From contig NZ_MDGQ01000004.1 of the NCBI RefSeq assembly GCF_001747105.1, forward strand, positions 248,001-312,000: 64,000 nt of DNA. Direction: 5' to 3'. Of the stretch, positions 35,172 to 43,765 are shown one piece after another. Made by a program: the position numbers and the translations under genes. Position 1 is the first letter of the stretch, and each line of letters opens with the position of its first letter. The notes beneath the pieces were generated by a model. That model did no database searches. It saw only the letters and a list, made by a program, of their open reading frames with translations, and was not told the origin of the DNA. The DNA comes from Roseivirga misakiensis. GTDB lineage: Bacteria > Bacteroidota > Bacteroidia > Cytophagales > Cyclobacteriaceae.

Positions 35172-35780
35172 TTATCTAATGGCGTAGCGCAAAATAGTTT
35201 TTAGCTTTTCTTTAGCTGTTTTGCGTGGATCGCTTAAATAAATCTCATGGTGATAGCCAGCGATTTGATATCCCTCTCTTTCTATGAATTCATACAACTT
35301 CTCTAAGGTCTCTGCCTCTTGATCATAAGACCCTATGTGTAAAACCTGTGCAGATAGCCCCTCATGAATTTCTTCGAAAACATAGTCATGTTCATTGGTG
35401 GCTTTTCCTGCTGCAATCAATTGGTTTAAGGCTAAATCAAATTCTGTTTTCCCAACAAAATCAGGCATCCTGAACATAATTTTCCAATGCCAGTCTTGTC
35501 GTGGTGTATCTTCAAATGGTAATTCGCCAGTTACCCACCAAAAGCCCTCCATTTTAGGCACTACGAAATCTAAATCATTCGCCTTACTAATAAACTTAAT
35601 ATGATAGGCTAGTCCATAAATTTCCTCTACCGAGCTTATGAATTTTTGATCTTCTGGCGCACAGACTCCAGATATTGTGATGTAATTATAAGGCTCGAGG
35701 TTGACTATTTTGGGTTTAGTCGTTGCTTTATAGTACTCTGGGTATGCCTGTTGTAAGTTTAGCTTTTCTAATGTCATCAT
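35172..35780 (-). CDS. GyrI-like small-molecule-binding domain protein
   Basis: This 202-residue protein has the SHS2/GyrI-like effector-binding fold also found at the C-terminus of BmrR-type regulators. Typical segments are LEPYNYITISGVCAPEDQKF, GFWWVTGELPFEDTPRQDWHW (split as GFWWVTGELPFED and TPRQDWHW) and the C-terminal HHEIYLSDPRKT, which is common to this DUF-like group. There is no DNA-binding domain. It may bind hydrophobic small molecules. It overlaps the upstream ABM-domain gene by 4 nt (ATGA), so the two are translationally coupled. Confidence 0.85.
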   Translation of the reverse strand: MMTLEKLNLQQAYPEYYKATTKPKIVNLEPYNYITISGVCAPEDQKFISSVEEIYGLAYHIKFISKANDLDFVVPKMEGFWWVTGELPFEDTPRQDWHWKIMFRMPDFVGKTEFDLALNQLIAAGKATNEHDYVFEEIHEGLSAQVLHIGSYDQEAETLEKLYEFIEREGYQIAGYHHEIYLSDPRKTAKEKLKTILRYAIR

Positions 35781-36094
35781 GATATTGGTGTTAAGTGATC
35801 AAAAAATTCTACTTTGTCGATAGCCGCGATCATATTTGAAAAATCCCCTGCCTTGGTTCTCCTTTGCCATTCGGCTGCCGAGGCCTTTGCGGAATCCATA
35901 TCCTCCCAAACCACTATATCTACTAAATGACCATCATTCGTATTGGCCAACAAGCATTCATGGGCTATAAAGCCACTTTGGCTGGATAAAAATGTTCTTA
36001 ATTCTGGAAGTACTACGGTACTATACTCTTGAAGGTGTTCGGCTTTTACTGTGTAATGAACCAGTTCCTTTACCGTTGTTTTGTTGTTGCTCAT
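35777..36094 (-). CDS. Antibiotic biosynthesis monooxygenase (ABM) domain protein
   Basis: This 105-residue ferredoxin-like-fold protein has the ABM pattern VHYTVKAEHLQEYSTVVLP and a C-terminal VVWEDMDSAKASAAEWQ helix segment. Such proteins act as small heme-degrading or quinol monooxygenases or simply as stress-linked dimers; key heme-binding residues cannot be confirmed here. It is the first gene of a pair with the GyrI-like protein and lies 79 nt from the WYL regulator on the same strand. Confidence 0.75.
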   Translation of the reverse strand: MSNNKTTVKELVHYTVKAEHLQEYSTVVLPELRTFLSSQSGFIAHECLLANTNDGHLVDIVVWEDMDSAKASAAEWQRRTKAGDFSNMIAAIDKVEFFDHLTPIS

Positions 36095-36173
36095 TTTGCT
36101 ATTGTTGATTTACAAAAGCAATTTCTAGCAGTATAGTGACAACCCTATGTCAGTAGGTTTTTTGAAGAAAAAA

Positions 36174-37121
36174 TTATTTGTAGTGTTTGTTGAGTTCGTC
36201 GACGAGGTTCAGCAAGATGGGTTTAAGGCTTTCTGGTGAAACCACTTCGACTGCATTTCCAAAGGAAATAAGCCACCGGGCGAAGTACTCTAACCCAGGA
36301 ACTAGAAATTTCATTTGAATACGGCCTTCCTTTTCATACTCGCTTACAAAACCTTGATAATATTTTTGAGTAGAAATAAATCTAGCCACTTGTGCATCAA
36401 TACTAATTTCGACTTCAGAGAGTTCATTACCTCTTAAAATCTCTTCCATAAAACTTTCTACTCTTGTAGGCGTGGTTTCAAAGGTTTCTTCTAGCATTTG
36501 AAGTTTTACCAATCGATCGACACGAAAATCTCGTGGTGCTTGCCTCAGGCGACAAAAAGCTAGGAGATGCCAATGACCTCCGTAAAAAGTAAGACCGATC
36601 GGTTCCACTTGTCGCACATTAAAATCGCCCGTGTAATTCGAAAAATATTTAAACTCTAAAACACATTGGTCTACTAGGGCTCTTTGTATGGTAGCCAAAA
36701 AATTATTCGGAAAATCTTCACTTTCCATTTGTGGAATACTGGCTACTCGGATTTGAGATTCGAGTTTTTCTAAACCTTCTTTTTCGTTGGACTTCAAAAC
36801 GCTTTTAATTTTAAACATGGCCTCTTGGAAATGCTGCTTGATGGATTTGTCTGTTTGGCGTTCAATAAGTTTTGAACCAATGACCAGTGCATTGGCTTCT
36901 TCGGAAGTGAACATTACTGGCGGCAAGTGATAGCCCTCCATTATAAAGTAACCTTTACCAGCTTCTGCGCCCAATGGCACACCTGCCTCCTCCAAAGACC
37001 GTACATCTCTATAAACCGTTCTTAAGCTTATATCAAACCGATTCGCAATCTCTTGTGCAGTGACAACTTTCTTAGATTGTAAGTGGACTAAAATAGCAGT
37101 AAGGCGGTCTATCCGATTCAT
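36174..37121 (-). CDS. WYL-domain transcriptional regulator (YafY/DeoR-like)
   Basis: This 315-residue regulator has an N-terminal winged helix (about 1-60; VVTAQEIANRFDISLRTVYRDVRSLEEAGVP, given in two parts VVTAQEIANRFDIS and LRTVYRDVRSLEEAG) and a WYL domain (about 135-215) with a conserved FYGGHWHLLAFCRLR segment, then a WCX extension. It likely senses a nucleotide or other ligand. Neighbouring GyrI-like and ABM genes downstream on the same strand, or the divergent membrane-protein pair, are possible targets. Confidence 0.9.
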   Translation of the reverse strand: MNRIDRLTAILVHLQSKKVVTAQEIANRFDISLRTVYRDVRSLEEAGVPLGAEAGKGYFIMEGYHLPPVMFTSEEANALVIGSKLIERQTDKSIKQHFQEAMFKIKSVLKSNEKEGLEKLESQIRVASIPQMESEDFPNNFLATIQRALVDQCVLEFKYFSNYTGDFNVRQVEPIGLTFYGGHWHLLAFCRLRQAPRDFRVDRLVKLQMLEETFETTPTRVESFMEEILRGNELSEVEISIDAQVARFISTQKYYQGFVSEYEKEGRIQMKFLVPGLEYFARWLISFGNAVEVVSPESLKPILLNLVDELNKHYK

Positions 37122-37168
37122 TTCTCTATGATTGATTAAACATAAAAAATATCCTTATCATTGCGAAT

Positions 37169-37750
37169 ATGTGGTTAGATCATCTGGTCTTATTTTTAGG
37201 CTGGGGGTTATTTTACTCCCTTCACAGCATCTTACTTATGGAGAAGGTGAAAAGTCGTATTGGCCTTAAGCCGAGGACTTATCGTTTGCTTTACAATTTG
37301 CTGTCCTTCATACTGATGGTGGCTGTTTTATTTATTGGTGCCATTATTCCTAGTCCATTAATCATTAAGCCTACGCCAATGGCATTTTATATTGGTCTGA
37401 TGTTAAGTACAGTGGGTATTTTCGTGATTAAGAGGGCTTTTAGAAACTACAGCACTGGTGCCTTCCTAGGATTTAAAAAAGAGAGCGAACATCCAACGTT
37501 AAATGTCGAAGGTCTTCAAAGCAAAGTTAGGCATCCGTTATACACCGGTACTATTATGATTTTTGTCGGGTATCTTATCTACAACCCTCTACTTTCTAGC
37601 GCAGTTACTTTGCTAGCATTAATCATCTACTTACCGATCGGTATACGACTTGAAGAACAAAAACTGATAGATAAGTTCGGGGATGAATACCAAACTTATA
37701 AACGAAATGTCCCCGCTATTTTCCCAAGGATCACATTTTTCAAAAACTAG
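37169..37750 (+). CDS. Integral membrane methyltransferase-like protein (ICMT/PEMT family)
   Basis: This 193-residue protein has five or so membrane segments and the C-terminal signature of isoprenylcysteine/phospholipid methyltransferase-like proteins: KVRHPLYTGTIMIFVGYL followed by RLEEQKLIDKFGDEYQTYK and RNVPAIFP. This region binds S-adenosylmethionine in family members. The substrate is unknown. It diverges from the WYL regulator across 47 bp and is followed after 5 nt by a small membrane protein. Confidence 0.82.
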   Translation: MWLDHLVLFLGWGLFYSLHSILLMEKVKSRIGLKPRTYRLLYNLLSFILMVAVLFIGAIIPSPLIIKPTPMAFYIGLMLSTVGIFVIKRAFRNYSTGAFLGFKKESEHPTLNVEGLQSKVRHPLYTGTIMIFVGYLIYNPLLSSAVTLLALIIYLPIGIRLEEQKLIDKFGDEYQTYKRNVPAIFPRITFFKN

Positions 37751-37755
37751 ATTTC

Positions 37756-37956
37756 ATGGGACACAAAATCACTGGTTGGGTTGCGCTCCTAGGCCTTATT
37801 TTGGTCATAACTTCATTCATTTTAAAAACGCTTTCCGTTATTGATTTGGGCATTAGAAGTATCATTATGATATGTGGTTTCACATTAATGCTTTTAGGCA
37901 CTTTATGGCGAGTAGTTTTAGAGATGAATGACGACGGACAAAGTGGTAATCCTTAA
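37756..37956 (+). CDS. Small two-helix membrane protein
   Basis: This 66-residue protein has two predicted membrane helices (about 6-24 and 34-54) joined by a short loop with IDLGIRS, and a charged tail. I recognise no family. The 5-nt spacing from the methyltransferase-like gene suggests one operon. Confidence 0.6.
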   Translation: MGHKITGWVALLGLILVITSFILKTLSVIDLGIRSIIMICGFTLMLLGTLWRVVLEMNDDGQSGNP

Positions 37957-38001
37957 CTCATTAGCGGCTAGTTGGAAACGGCCTCTCGTCTAAAAATTAT
38001 T

Positions 38002-38009
38002 TATATTTG
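38002..38009 (+). promoter_or_regulatory. TAnnTTTG element directly before a lipoprotein ATG
   Basis: TATATTTG ends 5 nt before the ATG at 38015. The start site should fall at or next to the start codon, so the transcript is probably leaderless. Confidence 0.5.
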
Positions 38010-38014
38010 TACGC

Positions 38015-40279
38015 ATGAGGGGAAGGTTTTTTATTTTGATTTTAGCCACATTATTACTGGCTTATTCTTGTGGATCAGAAGCTGTCAAAAAAGAGGCTAG
38101 TGAGAATCAATACATGATCGACCTCCTCGATGAACAACACGGGAAAGTAAATCCTCTTGATCTTCAATACTATTACAATACCAAAAGAGCCAATGCTTAT
38201 GATTCTATGAGAAAAGCAAAGGGCCCTGCCTCCTCTGACTATATGCTTCTCACCTATTGGTACTTTAGAGAGACGCTCAACAGCGGTAATACTGAAAAAG
38301 CCATACTTGGAATAGAGGATTTCAAAAAAGAGTTAGCGGCGAAGAATAAAACCCTAAGCGCTCAAGATGAATCCTTCTTTAATAGACTTTTGGCCGTGTC
38401 ATACATCAGACTAGGCGAACAAGAAAATTGTATCATCAATCACAGTTCGGCCTCGTGTATTTTACCTATCCAAGCCGATGGCATCCATACCAAAACGCAG
38501 GGCTCGGAAAAGGCCATTGAGGTATTGGAAGACATGCTAAAAAAGTCACCAAATGACTTAGAACTAAGGTGGCTTTTAAATATATCTTATCAAACCCTAG
38601 GACGCTACCCTGATGATGTGCCTACCGAACATCTTATTCCAATAGAATCTTTCAGTGCTCAAAATGACTTGGATATACCGAGGTTTACGGATATGGCACC
38701 CAATTTAGGTGTAGCAACCAGAGGTTTAGCAGGAGGATCTATTACAGAAGACTTCAATAATGATGGCCTTTTGGATGTTCTAGTAACATCTAGTGGTTTT
38801 ACTGAAAGTGACCAAATGAGATATTACGTTAACAATGGTAAAGGGGGCTTTGACGATATGACAAGCACCGCAGGCTTAGATGGATTAGTTGGCGGTCTAA
38901 ATTGCGTTCAGACTGACTATAACAACGACGGGTTTGTAGATATTTTTGTAATGCGCGGAGGTTGGTTCGGAGAATGGGGTAAACACCCAAACTCTCTGCT
39001 AAGAAACAACGGTGACAATACTTTTACGGATGTTACTAAAGAAGCTGGAATTTTGTCCTTTAACCCAACTCAAACCTCTGTTTGGGCCGACTTTAATAAC
39101 GACGGCTGGGTCGATGTATTCATTGGAAACGAGACGAATGTCGATAGGAGGAATTTAACTCGAGACAGTAAATTTAAAATTCACGAGGCCGAATTCTACT
39201 TAAACAAGAAAGATGGAACATTCGCCAACATTGCCTCTTCTATCGGGCTCAGGTTTACAAGCTTAATCAAAGGAGCAACTGCCATAGACGCCAACAACGA
39301 TAATCTTATGGACCTGTATGTTTCAATTATGGGTGGTCAAAATAAGTTACTGATCAATCAGGGTGACTTGAAATTTAAAGATGAAACGATCGCCTACAAT
39401 GCGCCTGAACCATTTGTGAGCTTCCCTGTCGGCTCCTTCGATTATAATAATGACGGCTTCGAGGATTTATTCATATGTGGCTATAGCACTAGTAACAATA
39501 CGCTTTCTTATGAAACAGCTTACGAGTTACTCGGCAATAGACCATCGGCTGCTTTGCCCAAACTTTACAGGAATAATGGCGACGGCTCTTTTACTGATGT
39601 TACAAAAGAGGCAAAAATGAATCACTCCATTTACGGCATGGGCTTTAATTATGGTGACTTAGATAACGATGGCTTTTTAGATATCTACTTCGGTACTGGA
39701 GACCCAAGTTTTGAGAGCATTATCCCAAATAGAATGTTCAAAAATATTGATGGTAAATACTTTGAAGAAGTAACGTTTCAAGGTGGCTTTTCAAACATTC
39801 AAAAAGGACATGGTATTAGCTGGGCTGATATGGATAACGACGGCGATCAAGACATATATATTACTATGGGGGGTGCCCATGAAGGCGATGTATATCAGAA
39901 CCTGCTCTTGGTAAATCCGATGAGTGAGAATAACTGGATTAACATTCAACTTGTCGGAGAAACGTCAAATAAGAAGGCGATTGGTGCTAAGGTTCACATT
40001 GTAACTTCCAATCAGCAACACATTTACAGAACAGTTTCTAGTGGTGCCAGCTTTGGTGGCAATAGTTACGACCTAGAAATTGGCCTTGGTAATGCAAACC
40101 AGATCGACCTTATTGAGGTGACCTGGCCATCAACAGGTAAAACACAAACTTTCAATAAAATTGAAATAAATACACACGTGAAAATCATGGAATCAGGTTC
40201 AACTATTGAAAAAAGAACTGTGCCAAAGATTAACTTCGCTATGGATGCTAATATGGTAAGTCAACATGAGCATGAATAA
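38015..40279 (+). CDS. FG-GAP/VCBS-repeat lipoprotein with ASPIC/UnbV domain (CRTAC1-like)
   Basis: This 754-residue exported lipoprotein has a short signal with lipobox LAYSC (C19), an N-terminal helical, TPR-like region (about 30-200), then a beta-propeller with seven Ca-binding repeats of the DxNxDGxxD type (for example DFNNDGLLDV, DYNNDGFVDI, DMDNDGDQDI). A C-terminal ASPIC/UnbV domain (about 640-720; GAKVHIVTSN, IEVTWPSTGKTQTF) follows. Homologues are surface or periplasmic and often accompany polymer-use loci, but the function is unproven. The next gene overlaps it by 14 nt and is a relative, so the pair likely works together. Confidence 0.88.
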   Translation: MRGRFFILILATLLLAYSCGSEAVKKEASENQYMIDLLDEQHGKVNPLDLQYYYNTKRANAYDSMRKAKGPASSDYMLLTYWYFRETLNSGNTEKAILGIEDFKKELAAKNKTLSAQDESFFNRLLAVSYIRLGEQENCIINHSSASCILPIQADGIHTKTQGSEKAIEVLEDMLKKSPNDLELRWLLNISYQTLGRYPDDVPTEHLIPIESFSAQNDLDIPRFTDMAPNLGVATRGLAGGSITEDFNNDGLLDVLVTSSGFTESDQMRYYVNNGKGGFDDMTSTAGLDGLVGGLNCVQTDYNNDGFVDIFVMRGGWFGEWGKHPNSLLRNNGDNTFTDVTKEAGILSFNPTQTSVWADFNNDGWVDVFIGNETNVDRRNLTRDSKFKIHEAEFYLNKKDGTFANIASSIGLRFTSLIKGATAIDANNDNLMDLYVSIMGGQNKLLINQGDLKFKDETIAYNAPEPFVSFPVGSFDYNNDGFEDLFICGYSTSNNTLSYETAYELLGNRPSAALPKLYRNNGDGSFTDVTKEAKMNHSIYGMGFNYGDLDNDGFLDIYFGTGDPSFESIIPNRMFKNIDGKYFEEVTFQGGFSNIQKGHGISWADMDNDGDQDIYITMGGAHEGDVYQNLLLVNPMSENNWINIQLVGETSNKKAIGAKVHIVTSNQQHIYRTVSSGASFGGNSYDLEIGLGNANQIDLIEVTWPSTGKTQTFNKIEINTHVKIMESGSTIEKRTVPKINFAMDANMVSQHEHE

Positions 40280-43200
40280 AACTAATTCAGCAATACTTTT
40301 ATTTTTGGGATTTATCCTCATGATCACTTCTTGTGGTGGCGGGGAAGAAACGCTCTTTAAACTAGTCCCCCCTTCAAAATCTGGAATTACGTTTAATAAC
40401 GAAATGAAGGAAAGTGAAAAGATAAACTACCTGAAATTTACAGCAATCTACAATGGTGGTGGTGTCGCAGTAGGTGATATTAATAATGATGGACTAGAAG
40501 ACCTTTTTTTTACAGGAAATATAGTTGGCAGTAAACTCTATTTAAATAAAGGAGAACTGGAATTTGAAGATATTACATCTTCTTCTGGAGTATCTACTGA
40601 GGGGCTTTGGTGTAATGGAGTATCAGTTGTTGATATAAACGCAGACGGTTTCAATGACATTTACGTGGCAGTTTCTGGACCTCATGAAGACAAACGCGAA
40701 AACCTTCTTTTCATTAATAATGGCGACAATACATTTAAAGAAAGTGCGCGTTTATATGGCTTGAACGATGATGGACATTCTACTCACTCGGTATTTTTCG
40801 ATTACGACCTAGATGGCGACCTAGACATGTATCTGCTTACTTACGGAAATAATGAAGGTACTGACCTTACATTGGTCAATAAGAAAATTTCAGACGGAAC
40901 AGCCTTGTCTAACGACAAACTATACAGAAACAATGGAGATAATACCTTCACAAATGTGGCGACAGAATCTGGTATTCTTGTAGAAGGATATGGCCTTGGT
41001 GTGGCAATAAACGACATAAATAATGATAACTACCCCGACATTTATGTTAGTAATGATTTCTTATTCGACGACATTCTATACATCAATAACCAAGATGGAA
41101 CATTTACAGATATGTCAAAAGAATACTTAAATCATACAAGTGTCTTTGGAATGGGGGTAGACTTTCAAGATTTCAATAATGACCTTTTACCCGATGTAGT
41201 GCAAGTGGATATGATGCCTGAAGATAATTATCGGCAGAAGAAAATACTTGGCCCTATGCAATTTGATTTTTTCAATTTGTCGATAAAAGAAGGGTATACC
41301 CCACAATACATGAGAAATAGCCTTCAGCTGAATCAAGGAGAAAGAGGTTTTTCAGAAATTGGCCAATTGGCTGGTGTTCACCAAACAGATTGGAGTTGGG
41401 CTCCTATGTTCGTTGATCTCGATGCGAACGGAAGTAAAGACCTTTATATAACAAACGGCTTCAGAAGAAATGTAAGTGATTGGGATTTTAGAAATTATAT
41501 AGGTGAACAGATCAGAGTCGCGAAGGAAGCCGGTAAAAACTCGGATCAAATCGCATTAGACATTATTAAAAGTACTAACGATGTAAAGCTCTCAAATTAC
41601 GCCTACACTTATAACCATGACCTTACATTTTCTGATGTAACAAAGAAATGGGGCTTATCTGCGCCTACATGGTCGAATGGGATGGCCTATGCTGATCTGG
41701 ACAAGGACGGAGACCTAGATATTGTAATTTCAAATATTGATGATTTTGCCCATGTCTACGAGAATACTTTGAATGAAGAAGAGAGTCCAGCAAATTACCT
41801 AAAAATCCAATTGCACGGTACCAAAAAAAATCCAATAGGTCTTGGTGCGAAAATCTTGGTGAATCAAGAAGGTCTTAAACAGGTACACTATCAAACTAAG
41901 ACCAGAGGTTATTTATCAAATGTATCTTCGGAGATATATTTTGGTTTTGGTAACAACTCAGCGAAAGCAGAAGTCAAAGTTATTTGGCCTTCAGGCCAAG
42001 TTGAAACCGTAGAAAGTGACCTTAATACTACTTTAGTATTAGATATCAAAAATGCGGTTGACGAATCTAAGATAGATGAAACAGTTGTTCTTACAGATGG
42101 TAATTCTGCCTCTAAATTCGACCTAGACCATTTTGCGGAAGAAAACGATTATGTAGATTTCTACTATGAACCACTGCTACCTCATCGGTTATCACAAGCA
42201 GGTCCTACAATCACAAAAGGTGATGTAAATGGTGACGGAAAGGATGATCTTTTCGTTGGCGGATCAGCAGGCTACCCTAGCCACCTACTCACTCAAAACA
42301 ACAATGGAACTTTCGATAAAAGGATCTTAGCTGACTCTGAGCAGTTTGAAGATACTGACGCTGTGTTTTTTGACGTCGATTCAGATGGAGACATTGACTT
42401 ATATGTGGCGTCAGGCAGCAATGAATTTGATGAAAATGACCCTAGATATCAAGACAGGCTTTACCTAAATGACGGTAAAGGAAATTTCCTGCGAAGTGAA
42501 GCTTCATTGCCAATTATGTTGACCAGCACTGGTTCAGTAGCCGTAAACGACTTCGACAACGACGGTGATTTAGACATTTTTGTCGGTGGACGACTTTCTC
42601 CCAAAAAGTATCCTATGCCTGGTACTTCTTATCTACTCAGAAATGATGAAGGTAATTTTACCGATGTCACGTCGAATTTAAGTTCTGATCTGGTAAATGT
42701 AGGTATGATTACCACTTCCGCTTGGGCAGATTTAGATAATGATAATGTAGCAGAGCTTATCATAGCCGGAGAATTTATGCCTATTACTGTTTTCAAAAAT
42801 GTCAATGGTAAATTCGAGAATCAAACGGCTTCTTTAGGCTTATCAAAGCATACTGGTTGGTGGAATACATTAATGATCGACGACGTAAATAATGATGGGA
42901 AACCAGATATCATTGCTGGTAACTTGGGGGAGAACACAAAATATCAAATATCGCCAGAAGAACCTTTAACCGTTTTTGCGAAAGACTATGATAAAAATGG
43001 AATGATAGACCCTATCATGAGCTGTTTTATTGGGGGGCAAGAGCATATATTGCACTCAAAAAGCACCCTCGAAAGCCAAGTCATCGGTTTTAAGAAAAGA
43101 TTCATAAAACACGAGCCATTTGCTAAGGCTACATTCGAAGATATTATATCCAAAGAGTTAAGGGAAGACGCTTTTGTTTTACGAGCTAATACCTTTAAGC

Positions 43201-43535
43201 ATACATTATTCCTAAATTCTGGTGACAGTTTTAACGCCGAAGTATTACCAAAGGATGTACAAGTAGCACCACTTCAGTCAATTCAAAAAAGCGATGGTAA
43301 ATACTACTTAAGTGGAAATGACTATGCGACTGAGGTAATTGTGGGGCAATACGATGCCAGTCATGGTTTTGAATTGAGCTACAGTAACTCTAGCAATGCT
43401 TTTATGGTGGAAAGAGAATCTAACTACAGAGCATCAGGTAACATTAAAGATGCAGTGATTATCAACGTCGGCGATAAAAAATTGGCCGTTCACGCGGTGA
43501 CAGCGGGTGAACTTTATGTTCGGGAGTTGAACTAA
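40266..43535 (+). CDS. Large FG-GAP/ASPIC-UnbV lipoprotein
   Basis: This 1089-residue lipoprotein (lipobox MITSC; ATG at 40266, with another ATG two codons later) has two FG-GAP propeller blocks. Seven Ca-binding repeats come first (such as DINNDGLEDL, DYDLDGDLDM, DLDKDGDLDI). An ASPIC/UnbV domain lies at about 510-590 (KNPIGLGAKILV, VIWPSGQVE), and about six more repeats follow (DVNGDGKDDL, DFDNDGDLDI, DVNNDGKPDI). The second propeller makes it longer than the upstream partner. It is probably surface exposed and calcium dependent, with a role in binding glycans or proteins inferred only from fold. Confidence 0.88.
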   Translation: MSMNKTNSAILLFLGFILMITSCGGGEETLFKLVPPSKSGITFNNEMKESEKINYLKFTAIYNGGGVAVGDINNDGLEDLFFTGNIVGSKLYLNKGELEFEDITSSSGVSTEGLWCNGVSVVDINADGFNDIYVAVSGPHEDKRENLLFINNGDNTFKESARLYGLNDDGHSTHSVFFDYDLDGDLDMYLLTYGNNEGTDLTLVNKKISDGTALSNDKLYRNNGDNTFTNVATESGILVEGYGLGVAINDINNDNYPDIYVSNDFLFDDILYINNQDGTFTDMSKEYLNHTSVFGMGVDFQDFNNDLLPDVVQVDMMPEDNYRQKKILGPMQFDFFNLSIKEGYTPQYMRNSLQLNQGERGFSEIGQLAGVHQTDWSWAPMFVDLDANGSKDLYITNGFRRNVSDWDFRNYIGEQIRVAKEAGKNSDQIALDIIKSTNDVKLSNYAYTYNHDLTFSDVTKKWGLSAPTWSNGMAYADLDKDGDLDIVISNIDDFAHVYENTLNEEESPANYLKIQLHGTKKNPIGLGAKILVNQEGLKQVHYQTKTRGYLSNVSSEIYFGFGNNSAKAEVKVIWPSGQVETVESDLNTTLVLDIKNAVDESKIDETVVLTDGNSASKFDLDHFAEENDYVDFYYEPLLPHRLSQAGPTITKGDVNGDGKDDLFVGGSAGYPSHLLTQNNNGTFDKRILADSEQFEDTDAVFFDVDSDGDIDLYVASGSNEFDENDPRYQDRLYLNDGKGNFLRSEASLPIMLTSTGSVAVNDFDNDGDLDIFVGGRLSPKKYPMPGTSYLLRNDEGNFTDVTSNLSSDLVNVGMITTSAWADLDNDNVAELIIAGEFMPITVFKNVNGKFENQTASLGLSKHTGWWNTLMIDDVNNDGKPDIIAGNLGENTKYQISPEEPLTVFAKDYDKNGMIDPIMSCFIGGQEHILHSKSTLESQVIGFKKRFIKHEPFAKATFEDIISKELREDAFVLRANTFKHTLFLNSGDSFNAEVLPKDVQVAPLQSIQKSDGKYYLSGNDYATEVIVGQYDASHGFELSYSNSSNAFMVERESNYRASGNIKDAVIINVGDKKLAVHAVTAGELYVRELN

Positions 43536-43549
43536 TTACTGGCTAGATC

Positions 43550-43759
43550 TTACTCCTCCTCTTCGTTCGAAGTAGAATCTTTGAGATCATCGCGATCTCT
43601 TAGTTTCTTATCGTCTACGTTCTTGTTTAAAAATTCGTTTATTTTATCAATGGATAACGAATTTTGGATTTCACCAAAACGATCGATGTTGACGCTCAAA
43701 CCATCGAGCTCTTCTGCAACTTTGGCTTTCTCTTCTTGATTCTTTTTCTTCTTTGCCAT
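43550..43759 (-). CDS. Small charged protein encoded after gltX
   Basis: This 69-residue protein has a Lys/Glu-rich N-terminus (MAKKKKNQEEK), a central LSVNIDRFGEIQNSLSIDKINEFLNK region that may form helices, and an acidic tail. It starts 6 nt after the gltX stop, so it is probably co-transcribed with it. No family is recognised. The ordered hydrophobic pattern in the middle argues for a real protein rather than chance. Confidence 0.6.
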   Translation of the reverse strand: MAKKKKNQEEKAKVAEELDGLSVNIDRFGEIQNSLSIDKINEFLNKNVDDKKLRDRDDLKDSTSNEEEE

Positions 43760-43765
43760 AATTAT

